From contig NZ_FNQM01000014.1 in NCBI RefSeq assembly GCF_900107585.1, forward strand, positions 1 through 64,000: a stretch of 64,000 bases of DNA. The letters are read 5' to 3'. Below the pieces are notes generated by a model. The model had not been told where the DNA came from. It did not search any database and was given only the letters and a program-made list of their open reading frames with translations. The DNA comes from Rubrimonas cliftonensis. Its GTDB lineage: Bacteria > Pseudomonadota > Alphaproteobacteria > Rhodobacterales > Rhodobacteraceae. The position numbers were made by a program, and so were the translations under genes. How positions within the stretch are numbered: the stretch's first letter is position 1; each line of letters opens with the position of its first letter. Shown here piece after piece: positions 1 to 10,100 of this stretch.

Positions 1-404
1 TTCCAAAGCCTGCCTGACGATCAGCGGTTGTGGCAAAAAGGCCAAACGCGGGTTCGCAATTTCAATCACTTAGCCAATCTGTTGTCGAACTTGGGAGATC
101 TACACCGGTCACCTACCGCAGTCGCAAGATCCGACTGGGTCGCGGACCTTGCGGTCTTTCTCTAATAGAAGCGGAATGTCACCATTCTACGCAAATGCGC
201 GCGTTCGTTGGAAGGGACGGGACTCGGGTAAAACGTTCTCACCCACAATGCCGCACCACAAGAAGTGGTACTTTTTCTCAAAACACATTGGACTGAATTA
301 ATTTAAGAAAAGTTCCATAGTGTATTGCGCCGCTCTGAGCAATTGAATCTTTGAAAATTCAACATAGAAAAGTTTATTTGCCGATGACAAAAAGCAGCCG
401 TCTG
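1..404. other. Unassigned leftmost stretch
   Basis: This stretch is visibly less GC-rich than the rest of the window. Open frames exist (for example 30-296, plus strand), but their translation shows no recognisable motif, signal peptide or ribosome binding site. I see no RNA gene, repeat or convincing terminator. It lies downstream of the minus-strand cytochrome gene and may be decayed or intergenic sequence. Confidence 0.4.
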
Positions 405-1697
405 TCAATTTTGACGAAGATTAAGAGTCACAAACATGACGTCGGCTGCTCCGGTCAAAGGATGCGTGGCGTAATCAAGGCCCCATTCATCAAGACGGGC
501 GTCCTCCAACGCCTCCAGAAGGCCTCCTCGCGTCAAATTGCGACCGGCCGCCATGAGCGCCTCGGCCGTCGCAGCACCGATGCGTTCGCCATGCGCGATG
601 ATCGGATGTCCACCTGTCTCAATTGCGCGCCGCACGATCCACGGCGTCTCGACCACGGCGAAAAGAGGGTGGCCTCCCTCGAGGGCCCCGCCTGCCGCCT
701 GGAGAGCGGACCATGACAGCCATACGGGCCCCGGCCAGCCGCGCGCCGCGTTCAGTCCATCCTCCGAAAGGATCACAAGTGCGTCACGATCCGTGGCCGC
801 GTCTTTGCGCGCACCCGGCGAGATTCGGATTCGCTCCGACATGGCGGGGGATTCCAGCCGCAGCGCCAGGCCGAGCGCCTCGGCGTCCGCGCGCTCGCGG
901 GTGTCTGGCGTGGCGATGATAGTCACCGAAGCTGGATCAGCCGCCGCGATCGCTCCGGCGAGCGCGGCGCGCACGCCCGCCCGCGACGGCGTCGCCGCGC
1001 GAACGATGCTGGGATCCTCGTCGCCTTCGAGAGCTCCCAGAGGAAACAGCGTGGGCACTCCCAAGGCAGCGTAGCCTGGCACGGCCTCGACGCGGGGGCT
1101 GAGTACCGCCAGCATACTCGGCGGAGGCGCCCCGTCCCGAAACGTCACGATCTCGACGGACCGTCCCCAGACGGTGCCGCCGCCCAACGCGTCGGCGAGT
1201 CCTGAGCGGATCGCCACGGCGAGTTCTTCCGTCAGAACGGGCGAACCAGGCAGTTCGGGCAAGCCGAACGTAACACTGTTGGCCGTCGCGCCGGTCCGCT
1301 GCTCGGCGCCAATGCGCTCGAGGTAGTCTTGCAGAGCGGCAATTTCGCCTTGACTGAAGGCGTAGCGCGGCATCAGGCGGCTCAACGCGCGCCCGCTGCT
1401 GTCGACGCCCTCGACCACCGCTCGCGCAAAACGCGCCTCGTCATATGCAAGACGGTCGATGGTTTGTCGCGATAGGACGCTCCAATCAATCGGCGGCGCG
1501 TCGCCCTCGACCCCGCCGCGCCCATCACGTCCGTGGCAGGAATGACACGGCGAGCGTGCGAGACGCCGCGCGGTCGCGCCATCCTCCAGCCCGACGACCG
1601 CTCCGGTAAAGATCGCCCGCCCATCAAGCGGTTCGGCGGCAGCGGCGGCGGCGCAAAGGAGCGACGCAGTTGCTGCAAGCCGCGCCAAGCAGGTCAC
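405..1697 (-). CDS. Secreted c-type cytochrome with C-terminal binding-protein-like region
   Basis: A 430-residue exported protein that probably carries electrons in the periplasm. Residues 1-21 form a signal peptide ending in an Ala-rich cleavage site. One covalent heme site, C51-H-S-C54-H55, is followed by a Met-containing segment near residue 109 (LSRLMPRYAF) that could supply the sixth ligand, so residues 25-130 make a class I cytochrome c domain. Residues 150-430 have the alternating strand/helix character of a type I periplasmic binding protein; this second assignment is inference. It is the last gene of the giant-oxidase operon, and its start overlaps the upstream SCO stop (ATGA). The position fits an electron acceptor for the oxidase. 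The heme domain is secure; the role of the C-terminal part is not. Confidence 0.8.
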   Translation of the reverse strand: MTCLARLAATASLLCAAAAAAEPLDGRAIFTGAVVGLEDGATARRLARSPCHSCHGRDGRGGVEGDAPPIDWSVLSRQTIDRLAYDEARFARAVVEGVDSSGRALSRLMPRYAFSQGEIAALQDYLERIGAEQRTGATANSVTFGLPELPGSPVLTEELAVAIRSGLADALGGGTVWGRSVEIVTFRDGAPPPSMLAVLSPRVEAVPGYAALGVPTLFPLGALEGDEDPSIVRAATPSRAGVRAALAGAIAAADPASVTIIATPDTRERADAEALGLALRLESPAMSERIRISPGARKDAATDRDALVILSEDGLNAARGWPGPVWLSWSALQAAGGALEGGHPLFAVVETPWIVRRAIETGGHPIIAHGERIGAATAEALMAAGRNLTRGGLLEALEDARLDEWGLDYATHPLTGAADVMFVTLNLRQN

Positions 1698-2278
1698 GTT
1701 CCGAGGGTTGCAACTAGGTTGCGCAGTTCGTCAGCCGACGGCATCGAGAGCGAGCGGTAGAAGCGCCCGCTCTCCAGATCGCCGATCAGAAACACCGGGT
1801 CGTGCAACTCGAGATCGACGAAGTCGGCGTCGAAGGCCTCAAGCAGCCGGTCGATCTCGCCCGGGGCGCCGGTGAGCCAGAGCCAACGCTCGCTCGCGCC
1901 GAATGCGTCCGCCGCCTTGCGCATCATCGCCGGTGTGTCGCGGCCAGGATCGATCGTGATCGACAGAAGTCGTACTTCTTCCCCGGGAGGAAGCATTCCG
2001 TCCAGTTCCGCCATCACGTCGTTTCCGATCGGGCAGATAGAGTTACAGAGCGTGTAACTGAAATTGATCACCAGCAACCGCCCGTCCGTCAATGCGCCCT
2101 TCAAGCGATGACGCTCCGCGTTCTGATCGATCAGTTCGACATTTGGCGTTGAAAGCCGCTCAAGCGCGAAGTTTCCCTCTACGGGCGCATCCGACGCATT
2201 CCCTGATGACAGCACGAGCCATAGGCCCGCCGCGCAAACCGCAGAGGCGGCGAAGGCCAGGGCGACTGGCTTTTTCAT
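1694..2278 (-). CDS. SCO1/SenC-family copper chaperone (oxidase operon)
   Basis: A 194-residue thioredoxin-fold protein with an N-terminal hydrophobic anchor or signal (residues 5-24). The SCO copper site is complete: C78-N-S-I-C82 in the CxxxC loop and H159 in LELHDPVF. SCO proteins bind Cu(I)/Cu(II) and deliver it to, or reduce cysteines in, copper enzymes; the classical client is the CuA site of cytochrome oxidase. Here the gene sits between the beta-propeller gene and the cytochrome gene, with ATGA overlaps on both sides. Its client is therefore more likely the multicopper oxidase encoded first in the operon. That client assignment is inference from position. A second SCO gene lies at 14941-15621. 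Confidence 0.92.
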   Translation of the reverse strand: MKKPVALAFAASAVCAAGLWLVLSSGNASDAPVEGNFALERLSTPNVELIDQNAERHRLKGALTDGRLLVINFSYTLCNSICPIGNDVMAELDGMLPPGEEVRLLSITIDPGRDTPAMMRKAADAFGASERWLWLTGAPGEIDRLLEAFDADFVDLELHDPVFLIGDLESGRFYRSLSMPSADELRNLVATLGT

Positions 2279-4140
2279 CGTGTCTCTCCCGTTTCGTCAG
2301 CGGCAGTTTCGACGGCCTTGATCACCAATGCGGCGCTCAGCGCGAGGGGCGACGGCAGGTCGAGCGGGTGCACTGTGTAAGGCCCGGCGTGCGGCAGCGT
2401 TACGGTGGCGCGAAGCACGCCGGTGGAGTCAGCTTCCGCGACCACCCGTCCGGCCCAGCTTGAGACCATGCTTGGAAAGGCCAGCGTCAACCGACGCACC
2501 GGTAGCGCGGCATCGTCCGGCCCGATCACGTGCAGGGCAATCTCGTGCTCGGCTCCGGCGATGGGCGCGGCGGAGCTCGCGCGGCTCAGCCGCACCGGGG
2601 TCAGCGCCTCGCGCTGCGCGTGACCACTGACTTCGAAAGGCAGGCAGGTCGAAAGTTGACCGGTATAGGTTGTCAGAACCAATTCTTGCGCTCCGGGCGC
2701 GAAGGCCCAGACGGTCTCAAACACTCCTGGCTCGACTTCCTCGAAGCGGCGCTCGGCGACGGCGACAGCCTGCGGCTGGCCGCCGCGCAGGCGGATAGAC
2801 CGCATCGGCGGCATCTCGACCGTCGCACCCACCTCCTCGGCCAACCAGGCCGTCTGCCGTTCTGCATCGACCGCGAGAACTTGTGGGCGGGGCGGTAGCG
2901 GCGCGAGAAGGCGCGAGGGACCCTGCTCGACCACAGGCCGCGCCGAGCGGGCTCCCATATCGGATCGCTGCACGGTCGCCGCGCTGCCGACCGCTACTGC
3001 GGCGAGATCGATCGCGCCAATGAAACCGCCGTCATGACTGAGTATGAACGCTCGGTGATCGGTGAAGGCGACCTCAGAGACGGTCGCATCGATAAGCTCG
3101 ATTGACTGGACAACGCGACCGAGCGCCATGTCAATCAACGCGACGATGGCGTCCCCCGGGCTCCAGACGACGCCGATCCGCGCGTCTGGCCCAGTCGAGA
3201 TGCGCGCGAATGGCGCGCCGAGCGGGATCGCGAAAGCCATCTCCGGCGCGTCGTGGAAGCGCAACTCGGCCGCCGCGCTATGCGCCATCACGGCGATCGC
3301 GCCGACGCCGCCGAAAAAGCTCACATCAGCGATCGGAGCCGAGAACCGCGCGCGCATCAGCGTCTCACCAGTGGTCGCGTCGAGCATGACCGCCTCACCC
3401 TCGGCGGTGAAGGCGCCGAGCGTATCGTCCGCATCGTCGAGACGATGCCGGATCTCTACGGGCCCGCGCCCCAATTGAAGCGCGCTCATCCGCGCGCCGT
3501 CAGGCGCGATCCGATGGAGACGGCCCGCGCTGTCGCCGGCCCAGATGTCGCCCCTGCGCGAGACGGTCAGCGCGGCAACGCCCGGAAGCTCATCGACCAA
3601 GGTCTCGCTCTCTGGCCCGGTCAGTCTCGCAGCCTCGATCCGGCCGGATCCGGGCCAGGCGAACACCGCGCGCATGTGCCGGTCGTCGATCGCCATGGCT
3701 GCGGGCATCGTCTCGAGCCGGTGCGCAGCGACCATGTTCGATGAATAGAGATCGAGGGCTGGATCCACCACCGACAGCGTGGCGTCGCGATTCAGCGCGA
3801 CGACCAGTAGACTGTTTAGGTCCACTGCGCCAAGCGGGATGCGCCGTGTCGCGCGGAAATTTTGAGCCGCGCGCGCGCAGCCTGCATCGCCGCGCTCGAC
3901 GGGGCGGACCCAGCCGAGCAGATCGATCCCACGGGGCGGGCGGCCTGTCGCAGGGTCGGTCAACGCCACACGCAGCCGCACCGGCGCGCCACCTTCGGCC
4001 TTGACTACGACCCCGCTGACCGGGTCTCGCAGCGAAAGGGAGGCGGTTAGGCTCGCCAGCTGCTCCGCCCACGACGCTCCTGCGCTGGCCGCGATGATCA
4101 GCGCGGCCAGCGTCCCGCCAAACAGCCGGACCTGTGTCAT
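2275..4140 (-). CDS. Secreted beta-propeller protein of the oxidase operon
   Basis: A 621-residue exported protein. The ATG at 4140 is chosen because it starts a clear signal peptide (about residues 1-24, ending SASAGASWAEQ-like) and overlaps the stop of the upstream oxidase by one base (TGATG); a longer upstream extension would lie inside the oxidase gene. The middle (about residues 100-470) has repeated four-stranded blade-like segments typical of YVTN/YncE-type beta-propellers. The ends (about 25-95 and 530-600) look like small immunoglobulin-like beta domains of the FixH/YtkA kind. No catalytic residues are evident. In this operon it could be a scaffold, redox partner or metal-site assembly factor. 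The fold is moderately certain and the function unknown. Confidence 0.7.
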   Translation of the reverse strand: MTQVRLFGGTLAALIIAASAGASWAEQLASLTASLSLRDPVSGVVVKAEGGAPVRLRVALTDPATGRPPRGIDLLGWVRPVERGDAGCARAAQNFRATRRIPLGAVDLNSLLVVALNRDATLSVVDPALDLYSSNMVAAHRLETMPAAMAIDDRHMRAVFAWPGSGRIEAARLTGPESETLVDELPGVAALTVSRRGDIWAGDSAGRLHRIAPDGARMSALQLGRGPVEIRHRLDDADDTLGAFTAEGEAVMLDATTGETLMRARFSAPIADVSFFGGVGAIAVMAHSAAAELRFHDAPEMAFAIPLGAPFARISTGPDARIGVVWSPGDAIVALIDMALGRVVQSIELIDATVSEVAFTDHRAFILSHDGGFIGAIDLAAVAVGSAATVQRSDMGARSARPVVEQGPSRLLAPLPPRPQVLAVDAERQTAWLAEEVGATVEMPPMRSIRLRGGQPQAVAVAERRFEEVEPGVFETVWAFAPGAQELVLTTYTGQLSTCLPFEVSGHAQREALTPVRLSRASSAAPIAGAEHEIALHVIGPDDAALPVRRLTLAFPSMVSSWAGRVVAEADSTGVLRATVTLPHAGPYTVHPLDLPSPLALSAALVIKAVETAADETGETR

Positions 4141-7100
4141 CACTCTGGCCTGCGCGCGCAGGATGTCGCTTCGGGATCGTCGATATCCTCGACGACATCG
4201 AGCAGACCCCAAACGCCTCCCGCGCGCAGGTGCAGCGGGCCGTCGAACCACAGATAGCAGCCCGGCTCCGCCGGTTTGGTCAACGAGACGGTAATCGCCT
4301 TGCCCGGCGCCAGCAGCGCCGCCCGGGGGAAGCCGAAACTGGGGAATAGATCGTTGTAATCCTGCCCAATCGTCGCGAATGCTCGCTGCCGCGCCCGCCC
4401 GCCCGGATGCACGACATGCACGACGACCTCCTCTCCGGCGGCGGCGCGGAGCACCGGAACCGGCGCGTCATCCCAAGTCGGAATCTCCTTCGGCTTCAGC
4501 CGGAAAAACTGGTCGCCGAACTCGGCCCGGTTCAGATCCGAATGGCTCTCAAGCGGGAAGGAATGGGTATCGCGCAGCCGCACATGGAACGGCTCGGAGC
4601 GATAGCTCGCCCCCTTATCACCGAAATCGTAACTGTCGTCGCAAACCTTGCAGTCCTTCATCAGGTCGAGGTCGATCCCTGCCACGACATAAGCGTCGTC
4701 CGAGCCCGGATCACGCAGGTTCAACCCATCCTGCCAGAACAGCGTGAATTGCCGGATCGCGTGTCGAGCGCCATTGGGGTCGACGACGTCGAGACGCGCC
4801 GTCCACATCGGTCGCGACGTCTGAGCCGCGCCGCGCAGAGGCTGCGGCGCGATCACGAAAGTATCGCAGCGCGTCACGACGCCCGGCGCGCGCAGCCACT
4901 CAGCGGCGATCTCCGGCCGGATGTCAGAAAGACGCAACGCCGGCCGCACGCCCCGCGGACCGATCAGCTTGTTGTCGCAGCCGAGGGCCGTGCGCGGCGC
5001 GCGTAACTCTGTCGCCCGCGCTCCGCGCGGCGCAACCGTGACCGCGCCTACCAGACCATGGGTGGGATGGCCTATCACGTCGCCGAAGGACTTCAACGGA
5101 AGCGCGCCGAAGGCGTAAGGTAGATGGTTCGCGTCGAGCTTCGCGAGAGTTCCGTATTCGAAGATGTTCTGGTTTAGCGCCTGCACGCGGCCGACATAGT
5201 CCGACAGGGCGCGGTCTCCGATCTCGACCACTCGGCGCTGCGTCTCCGCATCGATGACGCCGCCGGCTCGCAGCACGTCGATCGCGTCGGCCATCGGCAG
5301 GACGATACGGTCCTCCAGACGCGGCCCGACGGAGAGTTCTATGGCCATGATGGACGCTGGATCGCCATCGGCGGGCGCGGTTGGCGGCGTCGGGCCGACG
5401 CGCTGAGGGGTGATGCGCGCCCTAAGCGCGGGATCGCGGAGCATCGGTTCGAGCGCCGGCGAGGCGCCAGGTTCAAGCAGCGCCCCGTCCAGCGTCTGCG
5501 CGAGGCGCTCGGTTACGACGGCCCGGTCTTCTTGCAGCGCGACGATCTGCTCGCCGAGGATCTGCGCGTCAGCAGCGCCGAGTTCGGGCCGTGCGGGCAA
5601 CCGCGCGACGCCGTCTGGCAGCGTCGGCCCGCCCTCTGCGCCCAGACGTGTCAGAATGAGGTCGGGCAGGAGGATGTTGACGGCGTCGGAGACGCGCAGC
5701 GGCGCAGTGGTTCCGATCCCGGCCGGCGCGTAGACCAGTCCCGCATAGAACTCCAGCTGCTCGATCTGCGCCAGCCGCGGCCCCGGCTTTTCGAGGAGAT
5801 CCGGGCGATCCTCAATCGAAAGGACCGCCGTGCCCATTTCCGCTGCATGCCTGTCGACGCCGGCGAGCGCCCAGACCGGATTGTCGCCATAGGGGCGCGC
5901 ATAGGCCGACTGGCGCGTGAGCACGGGCAGCGGGAAGGATAGGGCGAGCCGGGCGGAGGGAATTGCGTCGCGCCGTCGATCCGTTCCGGCTGTCGCGAAG
6001 ATCGTGCCGTCCGGTCGCTCGTTCTCGCTCCACGCCCGCTCGACGTCGAGCGACACGATGGGCGTCATGTTGGCGTCGCCGGGGATGTCCGACAGGCCCG
6101 GCGACGCCCCCCTTCGGCTGCGCAGCGCGTTCAGCACCGTCATGTGCACGCAGTCGCCCGCGTTCACGTTGATCACCAGCGGTTCGGGCCGGTGATATGT
6201 CGCGCGGATCAGATCGACGATCCGGGGCAGCGGGATCGCGGTCCAGTTCGCGCGATCCTCAATCTGGACGTCGGTCACCCTCTCGGGGCGCTCGGGATCG
6301 ACCAAGGCACGCGGATCGACCAGCGCGAAGAACAGCCCGTTGCCGTCGAGAAGCTCTTCAGAATAGGGCGTTCCGGGTTGCCCGGACGGCGTCGTACCGC
6401 GGAACACGGTCTCGGCCTCGATGGCGACGATCGCCGCATAGACGCGCGGTGCGCCTGGTTCGCATTCGGCAACTGGACGATAATCCGGGATCGCCGTCTC
6501 GGGATCCGGCGGGGTTCGAAGCCGCCCGAAAAGCTCGGCCAGACGCTGAGCGGTCAGATCCTCGATCTCGACGCGCCCGGCTCGTTCGAGCCGTTCGACG
6601 AGCGGCGCGAGTTGGTCGGGCGGGGCGGCCTCGATGGCGTCGATCGCCTCGTTGCGGAAGCGCGTGAGCGGCTGGACCACGGCTCCTTCTTCATCCGCCC
6701 CACCCTCTCTTGGCTCCTGGGTCGGCTCTGCGGGCGGGGCTGAGCGGAGCGCGCGCGGCGCGGTCAGCAACGCTGCGTCCGGGCCGAGTTCGGGCCGCCT
6801 CCGCAGCGTCTGCCCGAGCGGATCGGCCAGCAGCGGGTCGAGCCTTCGGCGCAACGCGTCGGGGACGATCGCGCCCGGATCGTCGCGCGTCAGTGATTCG
6901 AGCTCGACCGCGCGCTCCGACAGATCGCGTTCGAGCGCGCGGAACAGCTCGAAGCGCCGGGTCTTTGCGCCGACGCGCACCAGCCCCCACGCCCCGTTCC
7001 AGAGCGCGTCCTGCGAGCCGAAATGATAGGGCGTGTCCAGCGTGCGCAGTTGCAGCCGCGTCAGACGTTGCAGCGCCCGAACATCCTCCAGACGCGTCGC

Positions 7101-10100
7101 GGCCGAGACTGTCTCGCCGGTCCGCGCTTCGGCGCGCGCGACCAGTTCCTTCGCAACGGCTTCGAAGTTGGTGTCGTAGAGAAACGCGCTCTCGAACTCG
7201 AAATGTTCCGAGATGCCGACTTCCTGCGCTGCGATCCGGCCGTCATTGTTGAAGCAGAGCGCGATCTGCTCCTCCATGTCGCGCCAGAAGTTTCGGTCGG
7301 CGGTGGCGGAAAACCCTTGCCATCCATGCCGCTGCCATGCCCGATACTGATCGGGCCGACCCGCTGAGGCCATGCGAACCCCCGAAAGCGGCCCGCCCTC
7401 CAGCTCGCAACGTCGCGCCAGCGTGGCGACCGGCGTGTCGTCCTGCCAGGGCCGCGTTTGCGCGGCGGGGAAGGCCTGGTCGACATTGCGCGGCCAAGTG
7501 TAGCCCTCCAGCGTGAAGGTGTGCTGAACCTCCTGCGCCCCCTGGATCAACCGGAACTGCAGATGATCGCCGTCGAAGGCTTCGATGATCGGCGTCGCCG
7601 GGTCTCCGTGCAGCGCGCTGAGCATCACGTTGGCGAAGTCGCCCTCGTCGCCCGGACGCTGGCGGCTGATCGAGCAGCGCTCGGTCACGCCGGACAGCAG
7701 GGGGGAGACCCAGTCTTCCGGCTTCGCCTTCAGGTTGCAATCCGGACTGGCGCTCGAGTCCACGCCAATCCTCAGCGGCAGCGGCTCTCCGCGATAGTTG
7801 ATCAGATAGGGGTCGTGATGATCGACCGATATACTCTCGGGTCGCTGCGGCGGCGCGACCGGACTGGCGAGGCGAGCGCGCGGGTCGTCGGCGGCGTAGC
7901 CCGCTGCGGCGGCGCGATACTCGGTCAGATGTTTGAGCAGATAGTCGTCCGCGGCGAGCGATGCGCCCTTGTGGATCACGCGGAGGTCAGCCAGCAGATT
8001 TGTCGTCAACCCAGTCTTATGATCGGAGCGGTCGCCGGGCCGGGCCGCGGCGAGCCACGCGGGCGGCGTGTCGCCGTCTTCGGCGAACCAGAACCCGTCC
8101 GAGTCCTCACCGAGAGCGGAATCGCAGAACGCCTCCATCCGGGGCGCGCTTTTCGCGATCCCGTAGCGCGCCTCGCAGAACAGCGTAACCATACCCTTCA
8201 TGCGCCGCTCGCGCGCCGCCAGCGCCTCGATGTCATCCTCGTCGGCGAGGGTCTTGGACAGCGTATCGATCTCCGCGGCGCTCATTGTGTCGCGCGGGTC
8301 ATAGAGCAGGGCGAAATCGGCGATCGACAGGGCGTATTCGCGGTACTCAATCAGATCGCCGGGCTCGGGCGTCAGATTCACGATGACCTTGCGCGCGCCG
8401 ATATCCGCCTCGCCCGCCACGATCATGCTGCGATCCGCCCGAGGCGCTGTGCAGGACAGCGGAGAGTCGTCGCAGATCTGCGCCGTCGCCGGCTCGATCA
8501 GCAGCGCGGTGTAGAAGCCGTGCTGCTGGATAGAGGACGGGCCGAAATGGTCGTGGCTGAACACGGTGCGAAGAGTGCGGTCGGCGTTGCCCGCCTGCGC
8601 GCCAGCGCCGTCGTCGGGCGCGCGGATGTCCGACAGGATCGGGTCCGCGAACCAGCGCTGGGTGGTGGTCTGGAAGAGATCGGGCTGTGCGCCGCGCTTC
8701 ATCCGCCAGATCTGCTTGTCGAAGGCGCTAGACACTTTCCACAATCCGGTCTTCTCGTCGAAGACGCACAGACCTTCGAATTCACGCATCGCCAACTCGC
8801 CCGGCGCGCGGTTGGAAGTGACGTCGCTCGCCGAGGGCGTGTTCTTGGCGGCGCAGATGCGCACCGCGATCTCGTCAGGCGCGAAGGTGCCGTCCTCGTA
8901 GTTGAAGCCGTTGCCCGATCCGTCCGACGAGGTGACATCGAACTTCACCAGATGGATGTGTTGGCCGATCGTGTCCGTCGGCGTCTTGACCTGGAAATCG
9001 TCGAGCTCAAGCTCCTTGGGCAGTTCGTTGGTGTGGCGGAACTCGATGCACTCGCCCGACAACGCGCGGAAGAAGAACGGCTCCTCGCTCGCCGTCACCT
9101 TGGGCGAGATGCGGCCCTTGCCGTCCTTGTAATCGTCGGATTTTGCGGTCAGCACGTTGATGCGCGCCTGCGGGTCATGCCAGCCGGCGCGGTTGGTGAT
9201 GAGATCGACCTGCACTGCCGAAGCCTCGTAGCGGCGATAGCCGATCACCGCTGGGTCTGGCGCGAAGGTTGGATCCAGCAGCCCGGCGACGAAGGGATCC
9301 TGTTCCAGCATTAGCCCGGCAACGCTGAGCCGCCCCATCCCGGTCGGCGCTCCGCACGGGTCTGCGAAGGGCGCGCCGGGCTTGGCCGGCGCTGCGTTTA
9401 CGGTGAACAGCCCTGAGCCGCCGAACGTCTTGTAGCCCCCTTCCTCGGCGACGAAGGTGGCGGGCGAGCCGTCGGGCGCTCGCACATCGAGCGCCGCGCC
9501 GCCGCCATGGACGGTTCCGTCGTGGTGAAACGCCATCGCGGCCCGTTCGATAGGCTCGCCGTCATAGGCGAGCAGGTCGAGTTCGGCTTCCTTGAACTTC
9601 ATCGACATGTCGCCAAGCGCCAGAGCCGCCGCGATCACCTGGCTCTGTAGCGCCTCGCGGTCCGCTAGATCCGAGTCGGTCAGGGCGTCGGCGAGGTTGC
9701 GGGCCTGAGACGGCTTGGCCAGCCTTTCCGTCACATTGGGCGGCGCTTCGAACGGCAGGTCGCGCTTGGCGTTGTCGGTGACGACATGGCGCGGCAGCCC
9801 GCCGTCGAGATACTCTCCGGTGACCAGATCGCCGGAGAGCTTGCGGGCGATGTCCATCGGCGCCTGCGGCGGGCGATGCCCCGGACGCCCCGCGATGTAG
9901 AACGGGTACCCGGGAAAGGCGGTGATCTCCGTCCCCTCGGGCGCCGGCTCCGTCTCGACCACGGCGACGGTCGCCCCGGCCCCGTCCTCCGCGACAGTCA
10001 GCGTCGCCTGACCCTCGTCATAGGTCGGCAGGACAGGCCAGGGCTGGCCGCGAAGCGGCGTCACCGCGGGAATCGGCGTCCCGACATTGCGGGGCGTCAG

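Noticed and set aside
2275-4251. Longer start of the beta-propeller gene at 4251
   Set aside because: The extra 37 residues are Arg-rich, lie inside the oxidase gene, and would place the signal peptide in the interior; the ATG at 4140 gives a normal signal peptide and TGATG coupling.
7458-9314. A 618-residue plus-strand frame inside the giant oxidase
   Set aside because: Antisense shadow; the oxidase frame continues uninterrupted with conserved motifs on both sides.
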